This document shows, piece after piece, positions 32,065-42,555 of a DNA stretch of 64,000 nucleotides. Origin of the DNA: Lunularia cruciata (taxonomy: Eukaryota; Streptophyta; Marchantiopsida; Lunulariales; Lunulariaceae); contig OX419756.1 in assembly GCA_948567375.1 (NCBI GenBank), forward strand, positions 69,728,552-69,792,551. The letters are read 5' to 3'. Position 1 is the first letter of the stretch. Every line of letters begins with the position of its first letter. The translations under genes were made by a program, and so were the position numbers. The notes under the pieces are model-generated. The model was not told where the DNA came from, made no database searches, and worked only from the letters and a program-made list of their open reading frames with translations.

Positions 32065-32164
32065 TGTGGTGCCCACATATTTTATATTTTTTAAATAAAG
32101 GAGAAGAAGTTGTATAAAGAAGTCGGATTGCGCCTGTATGGCCGAAGAAAGCAAAGAAAGGAGT

Positions 32165-32200
32165 CTTCGGGATGAAACCCGAAGTAAAGTGACTTCGGGT
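32165..32200 (+). promoter_or_regulatory. Alternating CTTCGGG/CCCGAAG hairpins in element G leader
   Basis: CTTCGGG (32165-32171), CCCGAAG (32178-32184) and CTTCGGG (32193-32199) can pair in two mutually exclusive ways. The second pairing extends to ACCCGAAG/CTTCGGGT. Further CCCGAAG or CCCGAGG copies follow to about 32285. They lie upstream of the TATA box, so they may be DNA sites rather than RNA structures. Confidence 0.55.
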
Positions 32201-32450
32201 CATAAGGCGAAGTACTCAGAAATGACCTATTAGCAAACAACCCGAAGTAAATTGTCTTTGAATCGGGGGGAGCTCAACCCGAGGCGAAGACAATCTAACA
32301 ACCTTTTGTCGGGGCGAGAAATTCAAGAAGGGGCCGTTTGAAAACTGGCGGCTCATACGCGCGAAGGTTGATTGACAGTGACAAGTGCATGTTGGAGGTG
32401 TGATTTCTCGGTAGGAACTCGAAGTGATGGAAAACAAAGAAGCGCAACTC

Positions 32451-32458
32451 TATAAAAA
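32451..32458 (+). promoter_or_regulatory. TATA box of the element G ORF
   Basis: TATAAAAA lies 165 bp before the ATG at 32616. A start of transcription near 32480 would exclude the more upstream ATG codons at 32424 and perhaps 32478. Inferred from sequence only. Confidence 0.5.
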
Positions 32459-32615
32459 TCAAAACTGCAATGACAAAATGTCGAGCAATTTTCCTTTGCT
32501 GTTGAGGAGTCGTCTTGCAGCTGATCGGGGAAAGGGAAATAAAGTTGGACTCGTGTTAGTGCGCAAGGGAGAAGTCGTGAGAGTGAAATCGAGAGAAAGT
32601 GAGAAAATAGAAGAG

Positions 32616-35045
32616 ATGGGAGGAGGGAAGAAGAACTCCAAACTCACTGTGAGAAATCATGCGATTCAGAGATTAGATGTGATAGCAAGGATTGAAGTCT
32701 TGAGCCGACTTCGGATCACATTTCTGGCATGGAATTGGAACGTGAGTTTTCCAGGATTCATGACAGAAATCATCAAGAGTAAGTGTCTTGATGGACCCAA
32801 GGAAGAAGGGAAGAGAGGAAATCCAGCTCGCTGGACAGAGTCGGATTGGAGACTCGTACTCGGGAAGGAGGCAGGCTCAGAGCAGGGAGCCACGTTCTTG
32901 GGGAAAGGAGAGATAGCTCAGGAGACGCAGGATGTGAGAGATGCCTTCTCGTCAAAAAGAACAAAGAATGGGTACAAAGTTGAGAGTTACAAGGATCCAG
33001 TGAAGAGAGGGATTGTGAGTGCTCTCATGGCAATCTTGAAGCCGGAGAGAATGACTTATGTGATGAAACACCAAGCAGTGTTCTTCCATAAGTTGTTTGC
33101 AGGAGAACCTATCAATAGGGTGAGGTGTTTTCACGGGAGAACGAGGCAGATGGTGTGGAATTTGCGGGATAAGTCGCCTCCACACTACATTGTGCCGTTT
33201 GCAGCACACTTCTACCTTGGGCTCAATTTACTGAACTTGGCAGAGCGGACTCGGATGGTGTCACACTTCCATCCTGATGTGCAAAAGGAGGTCAACGTTG
33301 AGGAGCAACAGTACATTCTCCAAATCCGGAGCATTGACGACTACTACGCAAAGACAAGGAAGAACGTGGAGGTCGTAGTGAGTACCCCGACAAAGAAGAG
33401 GAGTCGGCAAGGGGGAGCCAAAGAAAGCAAGAAACCTCGGAAGATGCAGAGAAGTAACCCGAGTATGGTGGTAATTGAGTCGGAAGATGAAGACTTAGAA
33501 GGCAAGGCCGAGCTGAAGACGGAAGACTCAGAACATGAGGAGGAACCTGAGCTGACATTGCAGAGTGGAGATACAAGCAATGACAGTGAAGAAGGAGGAG
33601 AGATGACATCGGTGCCAGCAGCTAACGAAGAAGAAGAAGAAGTGCAAGCCAAGTTGGAGGCCGAAGACAACTCGCCATTGGAAGATGAAGTCCCGGTGCC
33701 CAAGGAAAGGAAGATCACAGTGCAGCGAGGGGTTCGCTCGAGACGTAAGGTGAAGTGTGCAGCAGGGCCAAGTAACGTGAAGGAAGAGGCAAGAGAAAGC
33801 TCAGGCAGTGAGGCATCAATCCTGTTACAAAGACTCCAGAGAAGAAGGCGAGTATCAGGAGAACACAAGGAGAGAAGAGAGACCACTCCGTGGGAGGAAG
33901 TAGTTGCCAATGATGGAGTCAAGTACCTACAAGAGGTGGTGTGTCCTCTATTGGTGAAATTGGAGTACAAGAAGAAGGAGATGCAATTGACTTGTCCAAA
34001 GGTGAAGACTGTTTTCCAGGTCTTATCGAGATTAGAAGAAGAGAACTCGGAGTTGAAGAGAGGTATAACCCGAGGTGAGGAGGAGAGAGAAGTACTACGA
34101 GCGGAGGCAGTAGAGAGAAGTCAGGCAATTGAAGACCTGAAGAAGGAAGTGAGCTATCGAGAGGATCTTGCGAGGAAGAGTGACATAGCAAGAGAGAGAC
34201 AGGTAGCTGAATACGAAATCTTGAAGCAGCAGTTTGCTGATTCAAGAGTAGAAGTAATCCATGCTATGGCAAGGGTAGCAGCAAAGGATCAAGAGCTCGA
34301 TAGAGTGATGGAGAGTATGGAGGAGAAGAAGCAACTCTGGCAATGAGAGTTGGCTGCGCGGTATAGAGAAGAAGAGAGATTACGAGAGTTACTTCGTAAT
34401 CAAGAAGAGAAAGTTGTACAGAAGGAGAAGGAGAAGGAGATGATGAAAGCCAAGTTCAAGGCAGAGTTAGAGATGTACCAAGAGGAATGGCTTGCAGATC
34501 GGGAACGAGAAAGGAAGACAAGATTGGAGCCATTGAAGGAGATAGTCCTTAGGGTGAACGTGATGTTAAGTACAGAAACCAACGTTCGAATTGAAGAAGC
34601 ACGACTGCACGAGTTAAAGTTGTTGGTGCAGGAGACGAGGCGCAGACAAGCAAAAGACACCGAGATGAACGCCTTGTTGATCAAACTAAGAACTCATGTA
34701 GACAGGAAGGTTTTAGAGGTAGAGGATAACATTTCAATTAGATTAGACTTAGTGAAAATAGAGCTAGAAAAACTTCAAAAAGATGTTAGAGCAAAACCTG
34801 AAGTAGATAACATAGGAGTAGAAATGTCTTTGGAGTTACCAATGGAGACCTTAGAGAAGAGTGGGTCGGGAGATAAGGAGTTAGATAGATTACCCACTAG
34901 TGAAATTTCAGATCAAGAAAGAGAATTGTTGGATCTGGTAGAAGAAGTAGAAGATACACGACCCAAAGAAAGGGTAGTAGGAAGTAAAGTTACTTTGGGT
35001 TTGGGTTTGAAAGCCAAGGAAGAAGTAGACATCGGATCGGATTAG
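32616..35045 (+). CDS. Element G long coiled-coil protein, one in-frame TGA
   Basis: I do not recognise a named family. The frame is open from 32424 to 35045 except for one TGA at 34344-34346. I favour the ATG at 32616 (MGGGKKNSKL) because a TATA box lies upstream and homology to 2247-2690 begins there. About 810 codons. Order: a helical N-terminal domain of about 250 residues with conserved IARIEVLSRLRITFLAWNWN and KPERMTYVMKHQAVFFHKLF; a Lys/Arg-rich stretch (KKRSRQGGAKESKKPRK), a possible nuclear signal; a long acidic Glu/Asp-rich region; a second basic patch; then a very long Glu/Lys/Arg coiled coil to the end. There are no zinc fingers, protease or RT. The TGA lies inside the coiled coil and may be a CGA-to-TGA decay event. 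A structural, Gag-like or chromatin role is possible but not shown. Confidence 0.7.
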
Positions 35046-35845
35046 TAACCGATTTGAGATTTGAAGAGGCAGATATGAAGAGGTGCATTGTCATTTCAGA
35101 TCTGTAGGTTAGAAAAGTTGTTGTAGAACAGTATAGTTGTTAGAACTGTCGCTTGATTCACTACTTAAGAGTGGCATTCGTAGGAAATTGTTGTTTAGTG
35201 CTCATAATTTTTGAGAATAGATAAAGCAAAGTGTTGTGAAGTAGTGCTCGTTGCTTGAGCTTGATTCCGAGCTTGATTATCAGCTTTGCAATTGTGTTTG
35301 TGAGTATTTGGAGAAATTCGAAGTGCAAGTCAGAGTGTTTGTTGGATTTTGGATTCCACAGCCTTGATCTTCATTATGTGTGTTTGATCCTGAGTGAAGT
35401 GCAATCGGAGCAATGCCTTGCCAGATCTGAGAGGAATTGTAGTGTTGGTAGTATTCTACATTTGTGAGTGCAGTGCGAAGTTGATGTGAAGCAATTTTGA
35501 TCAAGGAAGTTGTGCCTTCAATGGAGGGGTAGAACACAATTCTGAGGGGAAGTCGTTTTGCATTGAAGTGCCATTTTCAGGAGAGCCTGAATCATCACAA
35601 TCAAGATTGTTTGGAAAGATTTGATGGAGTTGTGATTATAGAGTATTAATTCGTGACAAGACTGCGAGTCAGTGCTTGTTACTCTCTTCTGGGTGTGGTT
35701 TCTACCTGAGAGATTAAAGACGCAACCAAGAAGAACTACATGTTACTGTTTGACTTTGTATTTGGACATTTCTGACTCGTATCTCTGCGGGAACAAACTT
35801 TACTTACCCGATTACCGCAGAAGTGATATTTGCCGGGTTGTCACA

Positions 35846-36135
35846 CCTTTCTCTCCAAATTTCTGCACATCAAGCACTTTCAAACTTTCTCTCTTTGTCC
35901 TGGCCAAGCCTATCCCTTTGATAATTCTCCTCTCTCCCAGCAGGCCTTTCTCTCCAAATTTCTGCACAGCAAGCACTTTCAAAATTTCTCTCTGTCTTGG
36001 CCAAGCCTATCTCTTCGATAATTCTCCTTCGTCACAACAGTACTCTCCAAACCTTCTGCACAGCCAAGCCCTCTCAAAATTTCTCTCTCTGTCCTGGCCA
36101 AGCCCTGACCCTTTGATAATTCTCCTCTCTCCCTT
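35846..36135 (+). repeat. Tandem array, about 100-bp unit, right block
   Basis: It continues the unit of 31526-32064 after element G: CTTTCTCTCCAAATTTCTGC, AAGCACTTTC and GTCCTGGCCAAGCC blocks recur about every 100 bp, with about three units before the pattern fades. Confidence 0.88.
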
Positions 36136-36920
36136 CCCTATTTGTTCAAGCCCTCTTCTTTAAAAAAAACCCCTTCCTACCGTCACCTCTCTCCAAAAAA
36201 CCCTTTTGATTTCCTTCCCTTCCTATCCATACTCTCCAAGCCCCCGCACAGCCTGGTATTTTTCTCCAAATATCTCTTCCTGTAGCCACTTCACCAAACC
36301 CTTTTGATTCCCTTTCCTTCCTGTCCATGCTCTCAAAGCCCCTGCACAGGCAGATATTCTTCTCCCTCTGCCAAAACTCTTTTTCTAGTCCATTTCCGAT
36401 AGCTCCCTTTTCTTGAGAATTGTCTCCTATATCTTCCCTTGTCCAAAACCCTTTCTACTCCAATAACATAAAACAACCTGAGCTAGTGTAACCCAACCTC
36501 ATTTCTTGGCTCAAGCCAGATTAAAAGACTCCTTGAACTAATAATACCATAACTTTTCCCGGCTTCACAATAATATAGGAAATATCTCCCACTGCAAGGT
36601 AGCATAAAACCACACCTGAGACATATTGACATAAATCCATGTTCCTTACAACAACTAAAAGAGAAAATAAAATTTATCACACCAAAAGCCTCAAGGGTAC
36701 ACGTGGGCTATTTTCCCAACGACACCGGCAGATTCTCTTCTATCTTGTGAGTTTCTCCGGGTCATGCCTCTGTCCGGCAGATTCTCTTTGAGACTTCACC
36801 CCTCTATCTTGTCACAGTTCCAAAAACTATCTTCAAAAATTTTCTCTCATACGCTCTTTGTCTTTGTCCAACCCTATCCTTCACCCTCTAGGACTTTTGC
36901 CAATGCTCTCTATGCAGTCA
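36136..36920 (+). repeat. Degenerate pyrimidine-rich repeat region
   Basis: Two approximately 115-bp units near 36190-36300 and 36305-36370 share CCCTTTTGATT, CTTCCTRTCCATRCTCT and GCCCCTGCACAG-type blocks. The rest is pyrimidine-rich without clear units or genes. Confidence 0.55.
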
Positions 36921-37612
36921 ATTAACACCCATTTGTGCATGTGTGTGGTATTATGATATTTAGCTAAGTATTACAAATAACTGTGAGAAATTATTTATAT
37001 AGAGATAAAGGATGGTTCTACATTAGTCATGATTAGCTATAGTTAGTCATAGCTAAGATAGTGGGGACCTTACTTTAGAAGAATTGGAACAGATGAGCAC
37101 CACTATTTTGGATTCTAGTGTGTTGACTTGATATTATTCCTAGGTGTTTGGCTTTGAAGAAAGAGTTGAGAACTCTTGGGCCCGCAAGCCTTTTTTTTTT
37201 GGATTCTTCTATAGTCCAAGGATAGCCCATGTGAAGGAATCCTTGACTTAGTGGTTGGGTCAAGATAAGATTACATGCTTAGTGGAATATGCCCATGTGG
37301 ATAGATATTTCTTTATACTTTTTGACTTTACTTGAATTTTAGCTTAGTAACTTAAGGTACTTCAATAATTAGTAACTTTGGTGTGTAACTATTTCACAAG
37401 TATATAAACTAGGGGTGAGGAGGTACTCATCATCCTTTCATTTGCAACTTTTTCTCTCTCATTGAGTTCTCTAGTGAGTAATGTCTTGAGTCTTGGAGTG
37501 TTAGCCTTGGAGGAGTATGATGGAGTTGGGGTTAGTTGCCTTCTTAGTCCATGATGTGCTACCATAATAGCCATCATAGGTTCATCTTGAGTGAACAATA
37601 GGTCGGCTCATA
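36921..37612 (+). repeat. Old solo LTR (C/D/F family)
   Basis: 692 bp homologous to the LTRs of C and D but visibly more diverged. The ends have decayed (ATTAACACCC at the start, GGCTCATA at the end). The 4-bp flanks are GTCA/GTCC. No internal sequence adjoins it. Confidence 0.88.
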
Positions 37613-38610
37613 GTCCAGACCTTCCCCTCAAGGGTTCTCCTGTCTAGACCTATATCACTTTTGATGCTTCATCTCCTTTCTTCCTCTCTGTTCAGGCACA
37701 CAACCTCTCTCACCTTTGGAGTTCTTTTGCCTTTCTTGTCACACAAGTAACAACCAGTTCCCCTTTCAAGATTCTCTCTTCTCACAACTTATCTGGCCTA
37801 GCAGCCAACCCATCTCCTTTGAGAAATCCCTCTCTTGTCCCTCTCGTGGATCACCCTTAGAAATCTTGCATAGCTAGGTCTTTCTTCCTTCAACCTCACT
37901 CTCCCCAAACCTTGTTCAGGCCAGACACTGTCCTTCAAGATTTTTCCCATCACTTCACTCTCTCTTACTTCTTTGAGATCCCATTGTCCTTGTAAAATGA
38001 GAGTGATATGATAATCTCTTCTTTTTGAGTGGGATACTATCACCACCACCACAACCCAATTCTCAATTTCCATGTGTGTCTTAGTCCTCCTTTCCTTACC
38101 TAACTTCCCTATTAGTCTTTCTTATTAGTAGAAATTGTAGTATGTACCTTCAACCCACTCGCCACCCAAATTCTCTTTCTCTTTCTTCCTTCTTTCTAAC
38201 CGACATCAGTAGCCTTCCTTATTATTGGTCGACCATCAACAGCAGCTGAATCTTCCTGCTAGATCTTCTCTACTATTTGCTCCTTTTACTACCACTTCCT
38301 CAACTCTTGTCTTGCGTGCCGTTCTCCTCTTTCTTGTCATTTATTAATCTTCCTCCCTTTAGCCTTGAAGACTATTTGCCTCATTCAACAAGGACTTTAA
38401 CTCATGTCTAAACTATTTTCTTGTAATTATACTATGGTTGCAAGGCACTAAAACTACAAAATAGAATTTTAGAAGTATTAAGGAAGAATTTAGTGTTGCA
38501 GAAACCTTCTTGTGGAAATTCATCAAGATGTTGCTCTTGATGTTGGACTTCCTTCACAATTGAACAATAAGAAAGGACTTTGTTCCTGTTGTTAATGCTG
38601 CTCTGGTCTA
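37613..38610. other. Pyrimidine-rich spacer, no gene
   Basis: CT-rich sequence of the same general character as 36.1-36.9 kb, becoming mixed towards the LTR of element F. No unit, gene or RNA is supported. Confidence 0.4.
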
Positions 38611-39317
38611 TGCGACGGCTTGTCTCTCACTCAAGATGAACCTTTGATGGCTATTATGGTAGCGCACCATGGACTAAGAAGGCAAAGAGCCCCAACTCCA
38701 TCATACTCCTCCAAGGCTAACACTCCTCCAAGGCTAGCACTCCAAGACTCAAGACATTGCTCACTAGAGAACTCAATGAGAGGGAGAAAGTTGCAAATGA
38801 AAAGATAATGCATACCTCCTCATTCCGTATTTAAATACTTGTGAAATAGTTACACACTAGAGTTACTAATTACTTGAGTAACTCAAGTTACTAGGCTAAA
38901 AGTCAAGTAAAGTCAAAAAGTATAAAGGAATATCCATCCACATGGGCATATTCCACTAAGCATGTGATCTTATCTTGACCCAACCACTAAGTCAAAGATT
39001 CCTTCACATGGGCTTTCCTTGGACTATAAAAGAATCTAAAACAAAAAGGCTTGTAGGTGCAAGAGTTCTCAACTCTTTCCTCAAAGTCAAACACCTAGGA
39101 ATAATACTAAGTCAATACACTAGAATCCAAAATAGTGATGCTCATCTTTTCCATTTCCTCTAAATTAAGGTCCCCACTATCTTATTTATGACTAACTTTA
39201 GCTAATCATGACTAATGTAGAACCATCCTTTATCTCTATATAAATAATATCTCTCAAGTATTTGTAATACCAAGCTAAATATCACAATACCACACACATG
39301 CACAAGTGGGTGTTACA
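38611..39317 (-). repeat. Element F 3' LTR
   Basis: About 707 bp, homologous to the other family LTRs. It contains a 17-bp internal tandem duplication near 38706-38740 (repeated CTCCAAGGCTA) that breaks the antisense frame found in the other LTRs. On the minus strand it starts TGTAACACCC, next to the end of pol. Confidence 0.88.
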
Positions 39318-39329
39318 TTTACCCCCCAA

Positions 39330-42300
39330 CTAAGTTTTCACTTTGTCCTCAAAGTGAAGGTCTCTCTACCTACTATGATACATCTTTAATTTTTCATGGT
39401 TAATCCTATCAAAGTGTCTTCCTCCCAACTCCTTGAGATCATGAGTGTAATTGCCCCACACCTTCTCTTTTATGAAAGGTCCAAAGTACTTACACAAAAT
39501 CTTCTTTTGTACTCTCTTAAATCAAATGGAATCAAACAACATTACCCAATCACCTTCTTCTTGCCTTGCCTCTTGTCATAGCTCTCCTTTTGTTTCTTTT
39601 GGGCTTGCTCCTCTTGCCCATAGCAACTGCTCTTGCCTCTTCCAACTCCATGAGTTGATCCTTCCTTTACTACTTTGTATCACCACCTTGTGCTTTCTTC
39701 AATCTCCTATGAATGTTTTGGAAGATAGGAAGATCAAAGTGAACAGGTAGGGTAGATTGAATACCATGTACCAATTGAAATGAAGAATATCTAGTGGAAG
39801 TCTTCATGGTTGTACTATACTCTGACAAAATTGCATGAGTCCTCTTGTCCCAATGATATTTAGCCCCCTCTATTTCTGCATCTTTGGCCAACATCATGCA
39901 CAAGGTCTAATTGGTTCTCTCTGCCAAGCCACTGGAATTTGGCTTATAGGATGTAGTTATTCTATGTGTGATAGAGAAATGTTGTAGCATAGCTATAGTG
40001 ATGTTTCCTATAAACACTCGTCCTCTATCAGAAATCAAGTCCAAAGGGCATCAAAAGTCAATGATAATGCGTTCATAAAGAAATCTATCCACTTCGTCTT
40101 CATTCTTGTCCCTCAATGCTCTAGCCTCAACCCACTTGGTAAGATTATCATTAACTACCACAATGTACCAATTGTTCCTTGAGGTTCAATGGGGAGGACC
40201 TACAAAATCAATTCCCCACTACTCCAAAGGTCCTAGCAATGGAATTGATCTAAACGGTGGAATGGACGTAGACTTTCTAGCAAAAGCTTAACAAACATGA
40301 CAAGTTTTGCAATAATGAAGATAATCCTTGAAAATCCCTTTCCAATGGGAACCTGCATCTAGAATCTTGAAAGTAGTCACTTTTCATGCAAAGTGTCCAC
40401 CACACACTAAACCTTCATGAAACTCCTTTTTGAGTAGGATAGACTCTTCCTTACTCACTACTCTTTGAAGTAGACTATCTGCTCCTTGGTGAAAAATAAT
40501 ATCTTCCACCATTATGTAAGGTCTAGATCTTGTTGCAAGGGCCTTCCTCTCCCTAGTATGCATTCCTTTTGGATAGTTATCTCCTATCACAACATCCATA
40601 ATCTCCTTGTACTCCATTGGAACCTCTTGAATGATTGAGATTGTAATGAGCTCCTCATCCGAGAAGGAATCATCCACTGGCTCATCTCCATCATGATCAT
40701 AGGCGCTAGATAACAAATCTCCATTTGCATGTTTCTTCCTTGGACTATCCTCAATGGTGTAGTCATACTGGGACAAGAGTATCATCCATCTTGTTAGTCT
40801 CCCTTCCACATTAGGTTTGTTGAAGATGTAATTCAAAGCCTTATGATCTATGAAAATGGCGGCTTTCCCTCAATCAAGTAGTGTCTAAACTTCTTGAGAC
40901 CAAAGATCACTACCAATCCTTCTTTCTCTGTGATAGAGTAGTTTTTTTTTGCTGAAACCATCTACCTACTAGCATAAGCTATTGGATGATCATGCCCATC
41001 TTGGTCTAATTGACTAAGAGTGCATCCTATACCTACATTAGATGCATCAATGTAGAGGATGAAAAGCTTACCCCAATCAGGTTTAGCAAGAATTGGAGCT
41101 ACAACAAGGGATTGGTTGAGCTCCTCAAAAGCTTTGAGAGCCTCATTGTCTTCCAAAATCACCATGTAATCTAGACTCTTCTTCATATAGATGGCCGATG
41201 CATAAGCCTTGTTGGAATATGAGAAGATGAACCTCTTATAGTACCCAACAATCCCCAAGAATTTTTGTAACTTTGTCAAGCTTTAAGGGAATGGAAGGTC
41301 TGAAATTTTCCTCACCTTTTTAAGATCAACTGCTCTTCCATCCTTGGAGATGATGTGCCCCAAAGTAGACCTTCTTCACATCCAAAAATACACTTCTCTA
41401 GGTTGAGCGATGCATTTGCCTCGTCCAAGCATTGCAAGACCTTGATTAGGTGCTCAAAGTGTTCCTCCTTGCTCCCACAGACACAAAGTCATCAATGAAG
41501 TCTTTCACAAATTTCCCAATGAAAGGTTCAAATACCTTGTTCATGAACAGTTGGAATATGGTTGGAGCATTGCAAAGCCCAAAAGGCATGACCTTGAAAG
41601 TATATGTTCCTCAAGTTATGGTGAATGTGGTGAGTTGTTGATGCTCTCATGCAATTTTGATTTGGTTATATCCACTATAACCATCTCCAAAACCGTATCT
41701 CTCATGACCTACAACCTCCTCCAAGATCTCATCAATGAATGGTATTAGGTAGTAGTCCTTCTTGGTAACAATGTTGAGCTTCTTGTAATCCTCACAAACC
41801 CAAAGCTTGCCATTCTTTTTCCTCACAATCACAAATGGAGACATCCATTCTGAATTCTCCACCTCAAAGATAAATCCATCCTCCTTGAGCTTATCAATCT
41901 CCTCCTTCATAACCAAAGCTATTGGTGGGCTAATGCAATGTTGCTTTTGGCGGACTAGTCTTGCATGTGACTCCGCCTTTATCTTGTGCTCCTCCAAGGT
42001 GATTTCCTTCAGATCCTTGTAACTAAAAGCAGACACGTGGATAAAATTGTGGAAAATCTCCTCAAATCTCACCTTCTCCTCCTTGGTAACATTTGGACCA
42101 TACTTGAGAGTAAATAACCTCCTCTTTATCTCCTCAAGTGTCAATGGTGATTTATTTGGGTCCTTCAAAACCTTTGGCTTAGGTGCAAAATCCATAGCAC
42201 ACAAGGGATACACATTTGAACCAGATTTAGATTCATCCTCTTCTCTGGATGTCTCCTCTTCCATGTTTGTGGCCACACCTAAAGCTTCTTCTTGAGAATT

Positions 42301-42555
42301 TCATTCTCAATAATCAAAAGATGGTGTATCTAAATGTGAAGTGTTGGTGGTATTAATCACAAGAATTGTGACTCTATGGTTTGATGACCCAATCCTCAAG
42401 CACCCTTTGTGCCATTGATTAGTTGTGCATGATACTCTCAACCATGGCCTCCCAAGAAGTAATTCATAGATTGATTCCTTCAAGACTTGGAAAGTCATGA
42501 GATTTTGAACTCCCATAACTGAAACTACCACCTTATCCATCACCCCTATTGGTCG
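39330..42555 (-). pseudogene. Element F pol remnant
   Basis: Successive frames on the minus strand match element C pol in order: 41647-42276 (linker and RT start), about 41480 (catalytic FIDDF followed by a frameshift), 40962-41279 (RT connection and RNase H start), 40384-40836 (RNase H end and integrase zinc domain, HEGLVCGGHF), and 39670-39903 (integrase end). Several indels are present. At 42553-42555 the codon equivalent to the TGA of C and D is CGA (Arg). Confidence 0.85.

Larger units (their letters stand above)
32065..35845 (+). mobile_element. Element G: 3.78-kb TG...CA unit with a single long ORF and no LTR pair
   Basis: Begins TGTGGTGCCC and ends GGGTTGTCACA, flanked by CTTTT (left) and CCTTT (right), an imperfect 5-bp target duplication of the array sequence AGGCCTTTCTC. 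The array unit resumes in phase on the right, so both ends are defined. TG...CA termini and a 5-bp duplication are what retroviral-type integrase leaves. The two ends share no direct repeat that I can see, and there is no pol. It is either a very long solo LTR that carries a gene or a non-autonomous LTR-type element of unusual structure. Confidence 0.8.

Noticed and set aside
32065-35845. Terminal inverted repeats of a DNA transposon at the ends of element G
   Set aside because: Only TGTG...CACA and a loose continuation match. That is what LTR-type ends also give, and the 5-bp duplication fits integrase better.
31526-36135. Possible CRISPR-like array
   Set aside because: Whole approximately 100-bp units are repeated with gradual divergence. 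There are no short identical repeats with unique spacers, and the sequence is plant nuclear DNA.
35672-36163. 163-codon open frame
   Set aside because: It crosses the border of element G into the tandem array. It is a fusion created by the insertion, without any domain.
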